From NCBI RefSeq assembly GCF_004216855.1, contig NZ_SGXT01000014.1:248001-312000 (forward strand): a stretch of DNA of 64,000 nucleotides. Direction: 5' to 3'. Numbering within the stretch: position 1 is the first letter of the stretch; each line of letters starts with the position of its first letter. The translations under genes and the position numbers were made by a program. Of this stretch, positions 39,059 through 47,507 are shown piece by piece. The notes under the pieces were generated by a model. That model saw only the letters and a list, made by a program, of their open reading frames with translations, ran no database searches and was not told the origin of the DNA. This stretch comes from Microcella alkaliphila. GTDB lineage: Bacteria > Actinomycetota > Actinomycetes > Actinomycetales > Microbacteriaceae.

Positions 39059-40396
39059 TCAGATTCGGGCGTAGGAGCGAATGTCCGCCTGAAATTCAGT
39101 GAGCGTCGTCTCCGACACCGTCGGCCGAGTGTGCCGGATCGCATCCACATAGGCAGCCGTCTGCGGCGTCACCCGTCGCCCTGTCGAGTCGTCGCACTGC
39201 ATGGCAGCATCGAACGCTCGTTGCGCGGCCTTTCGAGCAGCAAACTCGATATCTGCGGGCGAGAATCGCTCGCTGCTCTGCGCCAGCGTGTCAACGTCGA
39301 TGTGAGCGGCACCCTTCGGCAGATAACGGCGCCACATCGCTTTCCGCGCCTCAAGATCCGGTAGACCGATAGGAATGACGTAGTCGAAGCGGCCGTGCCG
39401 TAGTAGCGCGTCGTCAAGATGACGAATGAAATTGGTGGCGCAAATCAACAGGCGTCCCTCGCGCTCGCGAAACGCCGGTATCGACTTGAGCAACTCATTC
39501 GTCACGCTGTGTGACTGTGTAGGGCGTGCCGCATCGCGTCGTGCGGCGACCTCGTCCACCTCATCGATGAACACGACCGCATGCTCCAGTTCTGCGATGT
39601 CGAGAAAACGGGCGCGCAGAGCCCCGGCGAGTCCGGCGGCGTCACTCGCCAAGCGTGAGGGATGCAGTTCGACGAAGGGCCAACCCAGACGGCTGGCGAT
39701 CGCTCGTGCAAACGACGTCTTCCCCGTACCGGGGGGGCCGAACAGGACGACCGCTCGCGGCGGGTGCACGCCGTACTCCTCGGCCAGGTCAGCGTGTGCG
39801 AGCGGGTCGATGAGCCGGCTTTCGATGAGCGCCTTCTCGTCCGCCATTCCCGCGAGCCGCTTCCACAGATCCCGCGGCAGGAGCGCGCCACCAAGCGATG
39901 TGAGTGGCTCGAGACTGGAGCGATGCACCGGCACCTGACGATCGAAGTACCAGAGAGGTATTTCGCCCGTGTAGTCGCTGTTGCGAAAGGCCTTGAGTCT
40001 GTTCTCCGACTGGGGCAGCAACGCCGACAGACGAAACACGTTGCGCGTTGCGAGACGCGCTTCGAGCCCGGTCAGCAGGGCGCTGCCGAGACCCTGATCG
40101 CGCACGGCGGGGTCCTGCGCAAACAACAGGATCCATGCTCGATCGCCGTCGACCCGCGCGACTGCCGCCCCGATGACCCTGCCCCCATCCGTCACAACGA
40201 CCCCGAGACCGTCGTCACAGGCCGAAACCGTCTCCGCCAGCGTGTACACAGGGTTCCGCTGATCGGAGGTCCATTCACGCCAGACCCGAACCACTCCCTC
40301 AAGGTGGTCAGGTCGATAGTCGCGGACGTTCCAGGTCTCCTGACCGGATGACGACTCTGTCATCGCCACGGAGGGCGCGTCCATCGTTGTCGACAT
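39059..40396 (-). CDS. GNAT domain fused to AAA+ ATPase
   Basis: 445 residues. Residues 22-155 are a GNAT-like acetyltransferase fold (YRPDHLEGVVRVWREW, VIGAAVARVDGDRAWILLFAQD, acetyl-CoA loop RDQGLGSALL at 99-108). Residues about 180-435 are a classic AAA+ module: Walker A GPPGTGKT (220-227), Walker B VVFIDEVDE, sensor 1 LLICATNF, and second-region-of-homology arginines in LLRHGRFDYV. An FtsH/p97-type AAA+ motor attached to an acetyltransferase is uncommon. Neighbours are the M24 peptidase (downstream, 39 bp) and the GAF gene (upstream, 169-bp gap). Acetylation-coupled remodelling is possible but unproven. Confidence 0.8.
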   Translation of the reverse strand: MSTTMDAPSVAMTESSSGQETWNVRDYRPDHLEGVVRVWREWTSDQRNPVYTLAETVSACDDGLGVVVTDGGRVIGAAVARVDGDRAWILLFAQDPAVRDQGLGSALLTGLEARLATRNVFRLSALLPQSENRLKAFRNSDYTGEIPLWYFDRQVPVHRSSLEPLTSLGGALLPRDLWKRLAGMADEKALIESRLIDPLAHADLAEEYGVHPPRAVVLFGPPGTGKTSFARAIASRLGWPFVELHPSRLASDAAGLAGALRARFLDIAELEHAVVFIDEVDEVAARRDAARPTQSHSVTNELLKSIPAFREREGRLLICATNFIRHLDDALLRHGRFDYVIPIGLPDLEARKAMWRRYLPKGAAHIDVDTLAQSSERFSPADIEFAARKAAQRAFDAAMQCDDSTGRRVTPQTAAYVDAIRHTRPTVSETTLTEFQADIRSYARI

Positions 40397-40565
40397 CGTT
40401 CAGTCGTATCCGAGGATGATGATTTGCGACGTGAGCACCTGCGTGAGGGCGAGTGATTCGCCGTCGGGTGCATCCGAAGGGGCAAGTGCATTCGTCGGTG
40501 ATTGCATAACACCACGGTGCCAGCAGGGCCGCGAGTGCCGGTGTGCATCGCGCCCAATCAACGAC

Positions 40566-41012
40566 TCACAAACTCAGCGCAGCGCTCCTGAATGCGGGCA
40601 CGAGCTGGGCAGCGATGGCAACGGCGGCGACGACCGATTCGTCGGTGTAAGCACCTTCACGGTCAAGGAAATTGAGAGACCCGATGGTGATTCCGTCATC
40701 CCTGACCGGCACATTGATGATGGCTCCGCATCCCAACGACTCGATTACGGTTGAGTCGAAGAAGAAGTTGCGCACCGACTTCCGGTCGGGCCCGAAGAAG
40801 GGCAATCCGCCGAGCACGACGTGTTCGTACCACATCGGCGACACCTGGCCGTCAATCGACTTGCGTCCGCCGACGGGATATACCGCCTCGTCACTGGAAT
40901 AGATCCGCGCCATGCTGGACGCCCCGTCCGCGATGACAGAGCCGGTAAAGAGGATCACGCCAGGGTTCTCCATTGCGCGCTGGTGCGCTTCGGCCAGAGT
41001 GAGCGATGTCAT
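40566..41012 (-). CDS. GAF-domain protein
   Basis: 148 residues, essentially one GAF domain (about 15-145): SSMARIYSSDEAVYPVGGRKSIDG, a central VRNFFFDSTVIESLGCGAIINVPV and IGSLNFLDREGAYTDE. GAF domains bind small molecules such as cyclic nucleotides, purines or formate-like ligands. Its ATG overlaps the stop of the PucR regulator (ATGA), so the two are made together; it may be a stand-alone ligand sensor or a co-regulator. Confidence 0.8.
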   Translation of the reverse strand: MTSLTLAEAHQRAMENPGVILFTGSVIADGASSMARIYSSDEAVYPVGGRKSIDGQVSPMWYEHVVLGGLPFFGPDRKSVRNFFFDSTVIESLGCGAIINVPVRDDGITIGSLNFLDREGAYTDESVVAAVAIAAQLVPAFRSAALSL

Positions 41013-42505
41013 GACAACCCTTTCGAAGTCTTGCGTGTCGGAGATGCGGTATCGCCGCCGACGTGGTCACGGGGGAGAAAGGCACGGATAATGGCCTCGA
41101 CAGAAAACGACTGGTGGGGGTCACCGACGGGAAGCCCGAGCGCACGCGCCCGGTCGAGCCGAGCGGTCATGGTGTTGCGATGCAGCGAGAGGCGCGCGGC
41201 CGCGGCCACAACCGAACCCTCATCCAGAAAGGCGCGCACGCTCGTCACCAGGCGATCTCGATCACTCGCGTTGCAGAACTCGGGCACCACGAGCCGGGCG
41301 ACGGTGATCGCGTCGTTCGGGTCGAACAGGTAGTCAATTGCTTGCAAGGTGAGCTCCTCGAACGACCCGACGCTACCGACGCCAGCCGCCCACGCGGTTC
41401 GGGATGCTATTCGAGCCTCGACAACTTGCTCCTGCAGGTTGCCGGGCGAGTCATGCGCCCGCGACAGGCCGATACCGATTCCCAGCTCGCCCAGACTGGT
41501 CGCGAGTGCCCCTCCCAGTTCGCGGGAGACGCGTGCCGTGTCGTCGTCCTCGCCGAGGGGGACGACCGAGATCCACCCATCGGCAGTGTCCACAAGTGAC
41601 CCGCTCATCGCAGCTCTCCGCCACAGCAACCGGACGACATTCGACAGCGTCCGTGTTCGGCGGCTCTCCGGCGGGGCAAGGAACACGACTGCGTGCGCTT
41701 CACCATCCCGCCATCCGAGACGAGGCATCACCGTCTGCAGCGCCGCATTGTCGGGCATTGCCGCTTCGTCGATGGCGGCAACGGCCGAAAGCCCATCCAC
41801 CATTTCCAACGCACCAGACTCGAACCATGCTGCTCGAATCAAGGGCACGATGAGGGTCAGTGCCGTGGTGACGAAGTCTTCGTTCTTCCCTGCTGCCGCC
41901 CAGAGAGTGACTGCTCCGGTTGCGGAATCACTGATGGTGAACGGCCCGACCATGGTGAGACTGTCGGTTTCGCGCTCACCGACAGCCGCGACACTGATGT
42001 CTCCGAATCGCAGCTCAAGATGAAGCCGCAACTCCGCGGCCGCGACGCGGAGAATCTCATCAACCTTGGTTTGCTCACCGACGGTTCGCAACAGAGCAAT
42101 GAGTTGCGACTCGATCGCGGCGTTGGCGGCACCGATGTCAGCAGCGAGTGCGAGTGCCAACTTGGTGGGGTCGTCCACTGTGCTCAGGAGCGTGATGTCG
42201 AGTCGTCGCGCAAGAAGCACAACCGACTCCGAGTGTTGTCCGGCGGCGACCACAAGACTTGCTCGCCGCTCCCACGCGAGGCGCAAGACAGACGAGACCA
42301 GCCAGCCACTCGTTTCCGCACCAGAAGCAACGATGACGGCCGTTCGCGGAGAAACTCTGCGCGCTTGATCTGGCCTCGAGATCAGAGCTATGGAGTCGAT
42401 CGTCGGATTCTCTGCTGAACGGTGAATGGCGACGGTTCGCGATAGCGCTCCCCGCTCGATGGCCGCGGTGACATCGAGCTTTCTCGGACTGCGCGGCGCC
42501 GTCAC
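41009..42505 (-). CDS. PucR-family transcriptional regulator
   Basis: 498 residues from the GTG overlapping the DUF917 stop. There are two parts: an N-terminal purine-catabolism-regulator-like and GAF-like ligand region (about 15-280) and the C-terminal PucR helix-turn-helix (about 430-485; VVAAAARLSLHRNTMTARLDRARALG). PucR members activate purine, hydantoin or amino-acid catabolic operons in response to the substrate. As the only DNA-binding protein in the island it is the obvious regulator of the Hyu/ABC operon in which it is embedded. Confidence 0.85.
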   Translation of the reverse strand: MTAPRSPRKLDVTAAIERGALSRTVAIHRSAENPTIDSIALISRPDQARRVSPRTAVIVASGAETSGWLVSSVLRLAWERRASLVVAAGQHSESVVLLARRLDITLLSTVDDPTKLALALAADIGAANAAIESQLIALLRTVGEQTKVDEILRVAAAELRLHLELRFGDISVAAVGERETDSLTMVGPFTISDSATGAVTLWAAAGKNEDFVTTALTLIVPLIRAAWFESGALEMVDGLSAVAAIDEAAMPDNAALQTVMPRLGWRDGEAHAVVFLAPPESRRTRTLSNVVRLLWRRAAMSGSLVDTADGWISVVPLGEDDDTARVSRELGGALATSLGELGIGIGLSRAHDSPGNLQEQVVEARIASRTAWAAGVGSVGSFEELTLQAIDYLFDPNDAITVARLVVPEFCNASDRDRLVTSVRAFLDEGSVVAAAARLSLHRNTMTARLDRARALGLPVGDPHQSFSVEAIIRAFLPRDHVGGDTASPTRKTSKGLS

Positions 42506-43572
42506 GGCTGCGTCTCCGCAAGACTGAGCCCGAAAGCGGCCGGCCCGACGAGCGCGAGGCCCTCCGGCTCGTACCATTTCGGATCAGCGGGTGTTTTCAA
42601 GACGTCCAGAACATCGCCTACACGAACGTCGTCAAGGCTGACGACCGACGCCTTTTCCGGGTCGATCAGGGTAACAATGTCGGGCACGGCGGCAGCGACG
42701 GCACCATCAACAAGCACCATGAGAATTTCGTTTTGGATCTCGATGCGAACGATCCGACCGTTGCCGTCGTCAGAGAGAGTCAAGCTTGACGGCTGGGCGG
42801 GAAGAGCCACGTCAGACGGTCCAAAGGAACTCTCCACGTACGCCACTTGTGCACGCGCGACACGTGACGTGCCCAACGCATCGGAAAGCTTTCGATATTT
42901 CGTGGCAAGCGGTTCAACACTCTCGAGGATGTGGCCAAGAGTGATCATGCGAGAGACCGACTCTATGACACCGTGGTCGCGCAGCTGAGAAACCGTACAC
43001 GGGTACATGGCTGAGGCCGCCCACCCGCCTAGCTCCTCCGTCGCTGCCCGCACGAGAGCTTCCGCGCGGCGCGCGTTACCCACCTCAATGAGGATTCGCT
43101 CTCCGTTGGCGCCCATCAACGCCACCGGTCCGATATTCACTCCCGCGGCGTTCAGGGTTGTCTGGCTGATCAACGGGAAGACACGCCCCATGGGATCAGC
43201 ATCCACAACCGGAAGGCCGGCCTGCAATGCCGTCAGCATGGGGACGATCGCGTTTAGGTTCGCGGCGGCAAGGGGAAAGATCGCGGCGGCTCGACGACCG
43301 ACCGCGCGCTCGACCGCCGCAAGACAACCCAGCATTTCATCGCCACACGGCGGCATCTCAGCCATCAGCAAACCCTGCGAGACGAGTCCGACGGCGACGA
43401 CGAGGTCGTCGGGTGCGAGGTCGTCCAGAGACGCGAGTGTCAGCGTGTGAGACGTCATCGCCATGCGGGTCATGTCGCTGTACATCAACATCGTGGTCGG
43501 ATCGATCGAGCACGCGAGAAACTGCGCGCCCAACGCTACGCGGTCGACATCTTCTGGTGACAGCACCCTCAT
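42502..43572 (-). CDS. DUF917 (S-methyl thiohydantoin desulfurase-like) protein
   Basis: 356 residues from the ATG at 43572 overlapping the upstream stop. It follows the DUF917 plan: LVSQGLLMAEMPPCGDEMLGCLAAVERAVGRRAAAIFPLAAANLN, then GLPVVDADPMGRVFPLISQTT (the conserved D-x-D-x-x-G-R/P-F segment) and a C-terminal beta domain (PDIVTLIDPEKASVV). Family members act near hydantoinase/oxoprolinase genes, and one is a thiohydantoin desulfurase. The substrate here is unknown, but the context supports a cyclic imide. Confidence 0.85.
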   Translation of the reverse strand: MRVLSPEDVDRVALGAQFLACSIDPTTMLMYSDMTRMAMTSHTLTLASLDDLAPDDLVVAVGLVSQGLLMAEMPPCGDEMLGCLAAVERAVGRRAAAIFPLAAANLNAIVPMLTALQAGLPVVDADPMGRVFPLISQTTLNAAGVNIGPVALMGANGERILIEVGNARRAEALVRAATEELGGWAASAMYPCTVSQLRDHGVIESVSRMITLGHILESVEPLATKYRKLSDALGTSRVARAQVAYVESSFGPSDVALPAQPSSLTLSDDGNGRIVRIEIQNEILMVLVDGAVAAAVPDIVTLIDPEKASVVSLDDVRVGDVLDVLKTPADPKWYEPEGLALVGPAAFGLSLAETQP

Positions 43573-44867
43573 ATCGTCGCCCCCGCTCGAGCAGTGGTTT
43601 CCACCCAATCCCCGATCACCCGAACCCGAATACGAACGACGTGCCGACTGCCGTAGGCCAAGGTGTATGCAGTTGACTCAACAACCCGTGTCGACTCCGG
43701 GGCCGCGCCCCAGTGGACCACCTGTGACCGGAGATCTTCCTGTGTTGCTCGCAACCAGCTGTCAAGTTCGTCTGAGGACGACGCATGCCCCAGGAAGTCG
43801 GCCCACGCGCTGAGCGGAGCGACGGCTGCTCCGAGCGCGGTCAGGTCGACGCGTGCACGCACTGTCGATTCGAGATCGCCCCGCATCGACACGGCGTCAT
43901 GCGACCGAGCATCGACGACCGCCGCGGGTCGCTCTGGTTCCCCGAGGAGCGAAGGCGAGTACGGGTCGATGCGCGCCGCGTTGCAGGCGAGAGCGGGCTC
44001 ACGGCCACGTCGAATGACCGTGTGAGTCGCCGGGACGCCCGCGTGAACACGACCGACCTGAGCGCCCGCGTCATCCGTGATGACAATCTCGCCCTCATCA
44101 ACGGCGGCAAGGTGTCGCGCGCCCATCAAGCCGAGTGCCGCACCAGCGTGCAGAGCGTTGACGGGAGTTGCCCCCAGGCGACGAATAGGAACGCGCCCGC
44201 CGTCGCTGACAGCGAAATAGACAGGCACTCCCGGAAGCTGGACCCTCGCAGCCTGCTCAATCTGTGCCGCCAACTGATCTCCCGAAGACATGAGACAGGC
44301 ATTCATGGCGGCGGTGTAGTCGCGATCACGAAATGAGTTGGAGAAGAATTCATTCGAGAGCGTCACCCGAGCGAAGGGAAACGCAGACAGTAGGGCGTCA
44401 GCGGCCTGCTGCTCGTGCTCCGGATTCGCCACGGACCCGACTGCCGTCACCGAGGCCACGAGCTCGGTATCCGATGAAATGCCGCGCAGCGCTGCGGTCA
44501 GTGACGCCACTTCGAGGTCCATGAGGCGTCGGCCACGCATGTCGTGTCCGCCCGTCACATCGATCACCGTAAGTCGACTATCGCGCAGATCAGGAGGCAC
44601 CGGCAGTTCATGGAGCGGATCGGCGGCCGGACGAGGTCTAATTCTGACGGCGACGACCTGCCGCTCCCGCTCCATCGAAAGCAACCCTCCGACATCGACG
44701 GTGACCGAGCGGACCCCAACGTTCGAGCGATGCGCGATCCAGTCGAACAATTCGGGAAAGGGATCTTCCTGACCGATGGAATGCGAATACTCTCCGACAA
44801 TCTCTCCGTCGGCGTCGACCGCAACCACGGAGCTCCGGTCTTTCTCGAGTCGGATTCCCGCGCGCAC
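43569..44867 (-). CDS. Divergent HyuA-like (hydantoinase/oxoprolinase) protein lacking nucleotide motifs
   Basis: 432 residues, GTG start at 44867 (weak ribosome-binding site; start uncertain). The overall layout matches the N-terminal two thirds of HyuA: RVTLSNEFFSNSFRDRDYTAAMNACL corresponds to the HyuA S-x-E-x-x-x-x-(Y/R)-E-R-x-x-T-x-x-x-N-A segment, and VYFAVSDGGRVP to its MQSSGGV segment. However, the opening D-x-G-G-T phosphate loop is replaced by GIRLEKDRSSVVAV, and the second D-M-G-G-T-S-x-D is replaced by ITDDAGAQVG. It therefore probably does not bind ATP the usual way. It lies between the ABC permease and DUF917, coupled to the latter. Confidence 0.7.
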   Translation of the reverse strand: MRAGIRLEKDRSSVVAVDADGEIVGEYSHSIGQEDPFPELFDWIAHRSNVGVRSVTVDVGGLLSMERERQVVAVRIRPRPAADPLHELPVPPDLRDSRLTVIDVTGGHDMRGRRLMDLEVASLTAALRGISSDTELVASVTAVGSVANPEHEQQAADALLSAFPFARVTLSNEFFSNSFRDRDYTAAMNACLMSSGDQLAAQIEQAARVQLPGVPVYFAVSDGGRVPIRRLGATPVNALHAGAALGLMGARHLAAVDEGEIVITDDAGAQVGRVHAGVPATHTVIRRGREPALACNAARIDPYSPSLLGEPERPAAVVDARSHDAVSMRGDLESTVRARVDLTALGAAVAPLSAWADFLGHASSSDELDSWLRATQEDLRSQVVHWGAAPESTRVVESTAYTLAYGSRHVVRIRVRVIGDWVETTARAGATI

Positions 44868-44923
44868 GTCAGACCACGGCCTGCAGGGTCATCGATGATC
44901 GCGACATAGTGCGAGCGCCTAGC

Positions 44924-45922
44924 TCAAGAGTTTCGCTTCTTGAAGAAGAGGCTATCGGCCGCGATAGCAATCAGAATCAAAGCCCCCGTGACAACCTGCT
45001 GATAGGTCGTGTCCCACTGGAGCAAATTAAACCCGTTCGCGATAACCGTCAGGATCATCACCCCGACGAAGGCCCGCCACACCGCGCCCTGGCCGCCCAT
45101 GATGCTGGTACCGCCGATGACGACCGCCGCGATCGCCGTGAGTTCCAGGCCAGTAGCCATCCCGGGTTGCGCCGAGCCAGCTCGCGAGATCAGCACAAGC
45201 CCGGCGAGCGCCGAGCACGCTCCGCTGATCGCGAACACTCCGACCCGGACGGCACCGGTACGGATTCCGCTCAGTCTCGCCGCCTCGGCGTTGCCGCCCA
45301 CAGCATAGATTCGGCGCCCATAGGTGGTTTGGGACAGCATCAGCCCGAGTACGACGACGGTGACGCCGAACAAGATCGATGCCCAGGTCAGGCCGAACGG
45401 CCCACGCTCAGCGAAAAAGCGAAAGGATTCGGCGATCTCGGCGGGGGGCGACACGATGGCACCGGCCGTCAGCACGATGGCGAGCCCGCGATAGATGATG
45501 CTGATCGCCAAGGTACCAATGAACGAGTTGATCTTCGTGGAGACGATGATGAGTCCTGTAATCGTGCCCAGAAGAACTCCGGCCACGATCGCACCGATGA
45601 ACCCGGCCGCGAAACCGAATGTCTGCGAGATCCAGATACCGGTGATCGCCGAGACAGCTAACGTCGCGGTCGCTGACAAGTCGAACACCCCGCTGATAAT
45701 GCACAACGTGGCGCCGACGGCGAGGAGTCCGACCACGGTCGCTTGGTCGACGAGATTGATCAGGTTTCCCGGGGTGAGGAAGGTGGTAGTGCTCACCGAG
45801 AGCCCCAGAACGATCGCGAGCAAGCCGAAAACAATGCCAAAGTCGCGGAACTTCGCCTGGAGTCGCTTCACGCCCCATGGCCCACTTGAGCTTTCGTTAG
45901 TGGGAGTGATCAGAGTGGTCAT
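44924..45922 (-). CDS. ABC transporter permease, ribose (RbsC) type
   Basis: 332 residues from the ATG at 45922, 7 bp after the ATPase gene stop. About ten TM helices. Family motifs are ATLCIISGVFDLSATATLAVSA (the conserved GxxDLS of sugar-type permeases), YGRRIYAVGGNAEAARLSGI (coupling loop) and AAVVIGGTSIMGGQGAV. It forms the membrane channel of the importer encoded by the next two genes upstream. Confidence 0.92.
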   Translation of the reverse strand: MTTLITPTNESSSGPWGVKRLQAKFRDFGIVFGLLAIVLGLSVSTTTFLTPGNLINLVDQATVVGLLAVGATLCIISGVFDLSATATLAVSAITGIWISQTFGFAAGFIGAIVAGVLLGTITGLIIVSTKINSFIGTLAISIIYRGLAIVLTAGAIVSPPAEIAESFRFFAERGPFGLTWASILFGVTVVVLGLMLSQTTYGRRIYAVGGNAEAARLSGIRTGAVRVGVFAISGACSALAGLVLISRAGSAQPGMATGLELTAIAAVVIGGTSIMGGQGAVWRAFVGVMILTVIANGFNLLQWDTTYQQVVTGALILIAIAADSLFFKKRNS

Positions 45923-45929
45923 CCGAGGC

Positions 45930-47450
45930 TCATTTCGTGAAGGCGGAGGTGAGAATGTCAGAGGGTCGTGCCGAGCGGTCGAACTCGTCGACGATGCGGC
46001 CATGCCGCATCACGAGCACTCGATGCGAGAGGCGGATCACCTCATCGAGTTCAGAGCTGACCACGAGAACCGCAGTACCACGCGCGGCCAAGTCTCGAAT
46101 AAGGCTGTGGATGCGCGCCTTGGCAGCGACGTCGACACCCCTGGTCGGCTCGTCCACCATGAGGAGCGCCGGCGGGTGGAGCAGCCACCGAGCGAAGAGA
46201 GCCTTCTGCTGGTTTCCGCCGGAAAGGTCGACGGTGAGGGTGTCGGGGCCGACACCCCGAAGGTCGACGTCAGCAGAAACCCTGCTGACCTCAGCCCTCT
46301 CCACCCGCCGTCGCACCCAGCCGCCAAAAGACCTCTGGGCCAACGTGCCCAGAGCAACGTTCTCGGTCACGGAGCGACCGAGCAACAACGCTTGATCCTT
46401 GCGTGACTCGGGAACCAGAGCCATCCCGCTCGCGATCGCTGACGACACGGAATTCTCTTTCACCTCAGCACCCCGAATGCGAATCGTGCCCGCACGACGC
46501 GGTTCGGCGCCGAGGAGGCCGAGCAACACATCGCTTCGGCCGCTCCCCACAAGACCGGCAAGACCCACGATCTCGCCCTCGCGAAGCGCGAATGAGATGT
46601 CGTGGACATGGCGCGTTTCGAGCCTCTCCACGTCGACTACGGTCTGCGCGAGTGGCGACACCTCTGCGGGAGGCTGATCGATGGGGTCGACCTCGCGTCC
46701 GACCATGAGGGAGACGATTGAGGCGGGCGTATACGCAGAAGCCTCGTTCGTCTCGATGAGCTTTCCGTCGCGAAGCACCGTCACCCGGTCAGCCAAACCG
46801 AGCACCTCTTCGAGGAAGTGCGAGACGATGATGATCGTCGTGCCGCGGTCGGCGATTTCTCTGACGACCCGCAGCAACAGTTCCTTCTCGACGTCGTTCA
46901 GCGCGGCCGTCGGCTCATCCATGCACAGCACCCGGGCGCCCCGAGCGAGTGCCTTGAGAATCTCCACCTGCTGCTGAATCCCGAGAGGGAGTTCGCCGAC
47001 GGTGGCATCCGGATCGAGCGTGAACCCCGTGCGGTCGAGCAAGTCGTCAAATCGAACCCGATCGGCGGCCAGATGCGCGAACCCCGCCCGATGTGACCAG
47101 CGCCCGAGCATCACGTTCTCCATCACCGAGCGCTGAGGAATCACCGCTAACTCTTGACTGATGAGGGTGATGCCGTGGCGGATGGCGTCGCGCGGCGAGC
47201 CCAGAGTTACCGGCTCGCCGTCGAGAAGAAGCGAGCCCGAGGTCGCCGTAATGGCGCCACCGATGACCTTCAGCAGAGTGCTCTTGCCAGCACCGTTCTC
47301 GCCGAGAATGGCGTGAATCTCTCCGGGGGAAATCGTGAGATTTACGTCGTCCAGCACAGTAGTCGGCCCGTAAACCTTCGAGACCCCGCGTACCTCGATC
47401 TGCGGTGCCGATGGTGAGCCGTGTTGAGCGATGAGCTCTGTGTGCGACAT
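45930..47450 (-). CDS. ABC transporter ATP-binding protein, ribose (RbsA) type
   Basis: 506 residues with two tandem ABC domains. The first has Walker A GENGAGKSTL, a signature-like LPLGIQQQVEILKAL and Walker B VLCMDEPTAALND. The second has the typical degenerate loop GLVGSGRSDVLLGLLG, signature DLSGGNQQKALFARWL and Walker B LLMVDEPTRGVD. This is the carbohydrate-uptake type 2 pattern, used also for nucleosides, autoinducers and polyols. The ATG at 47450 follows a stem-loop that separates it from the binding-protein gene. Confidence 0.94.
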   Translation of the reverse strand: MSHTELIAQHGSPSAPQIEVRGVSKVYGPTTVLDDVNLTISPGEIHAILGENGAGKSTLLKVIGGAITATSGSLLLDGEPVTLGSPRDAIRHGITLISQELAVIPQRSVMENVMLGRWSHRAGFAHLAADRVRFDDLLDRTGFTLDPDATVGELPLGIQQQVEILKALARGARVLCMDEPTAALNDVEKELLLRVVREIADRGTTIIIVSHFLEEVLGLADRVTVLRDGKLIETNEASAYTPASIVSLMVGREVDPIDQPPAEVSPLAQTVVDVERLETRHVHDISFALREGEIVGLAGLVGSGRSDVLLGLLGAEPRRAGTIRIRGAEVKENSVSSAIASGMALVPESRKDQALLLGRSVTENVALGTLAQRSFGGWVRRRVERAEVSRVSADVDLRGVGPDTLTVDLSGGNQQKALFARWLLHPPALLMVDEPTRGVDVAAKARIHSLIRDLAARGTAVLVVSSELDEVIRLSHRVLVMRHGRIVDEFDRSARPSDILTSAFTK

Positions 47451-47472
47451 AGGAATCTCCTCGACGACCAGA

Positions 47473-47498
47473 GGGAGCCGCCCTTGCGGGCGGCTCCC
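47473..47498 (-). other. Intercistronic stem-loop between binding-protein and ATPase genes
   Basis: GGGAGCCGCCC (47473-47483) and GGGCGGCTCCC (47488-47498) form a perfect 11-bp stem with a TTGC loop. No T-run follows. It lies 9 bp beyond the binding-protein stop, where it can stabilise the upstream mRNA and partly reduce read-through, as is known for binding-protein genes of other ABC operons. Confidence 0.7.
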
Positions 47499-47507
47499 TG
47501 AGCGTAC

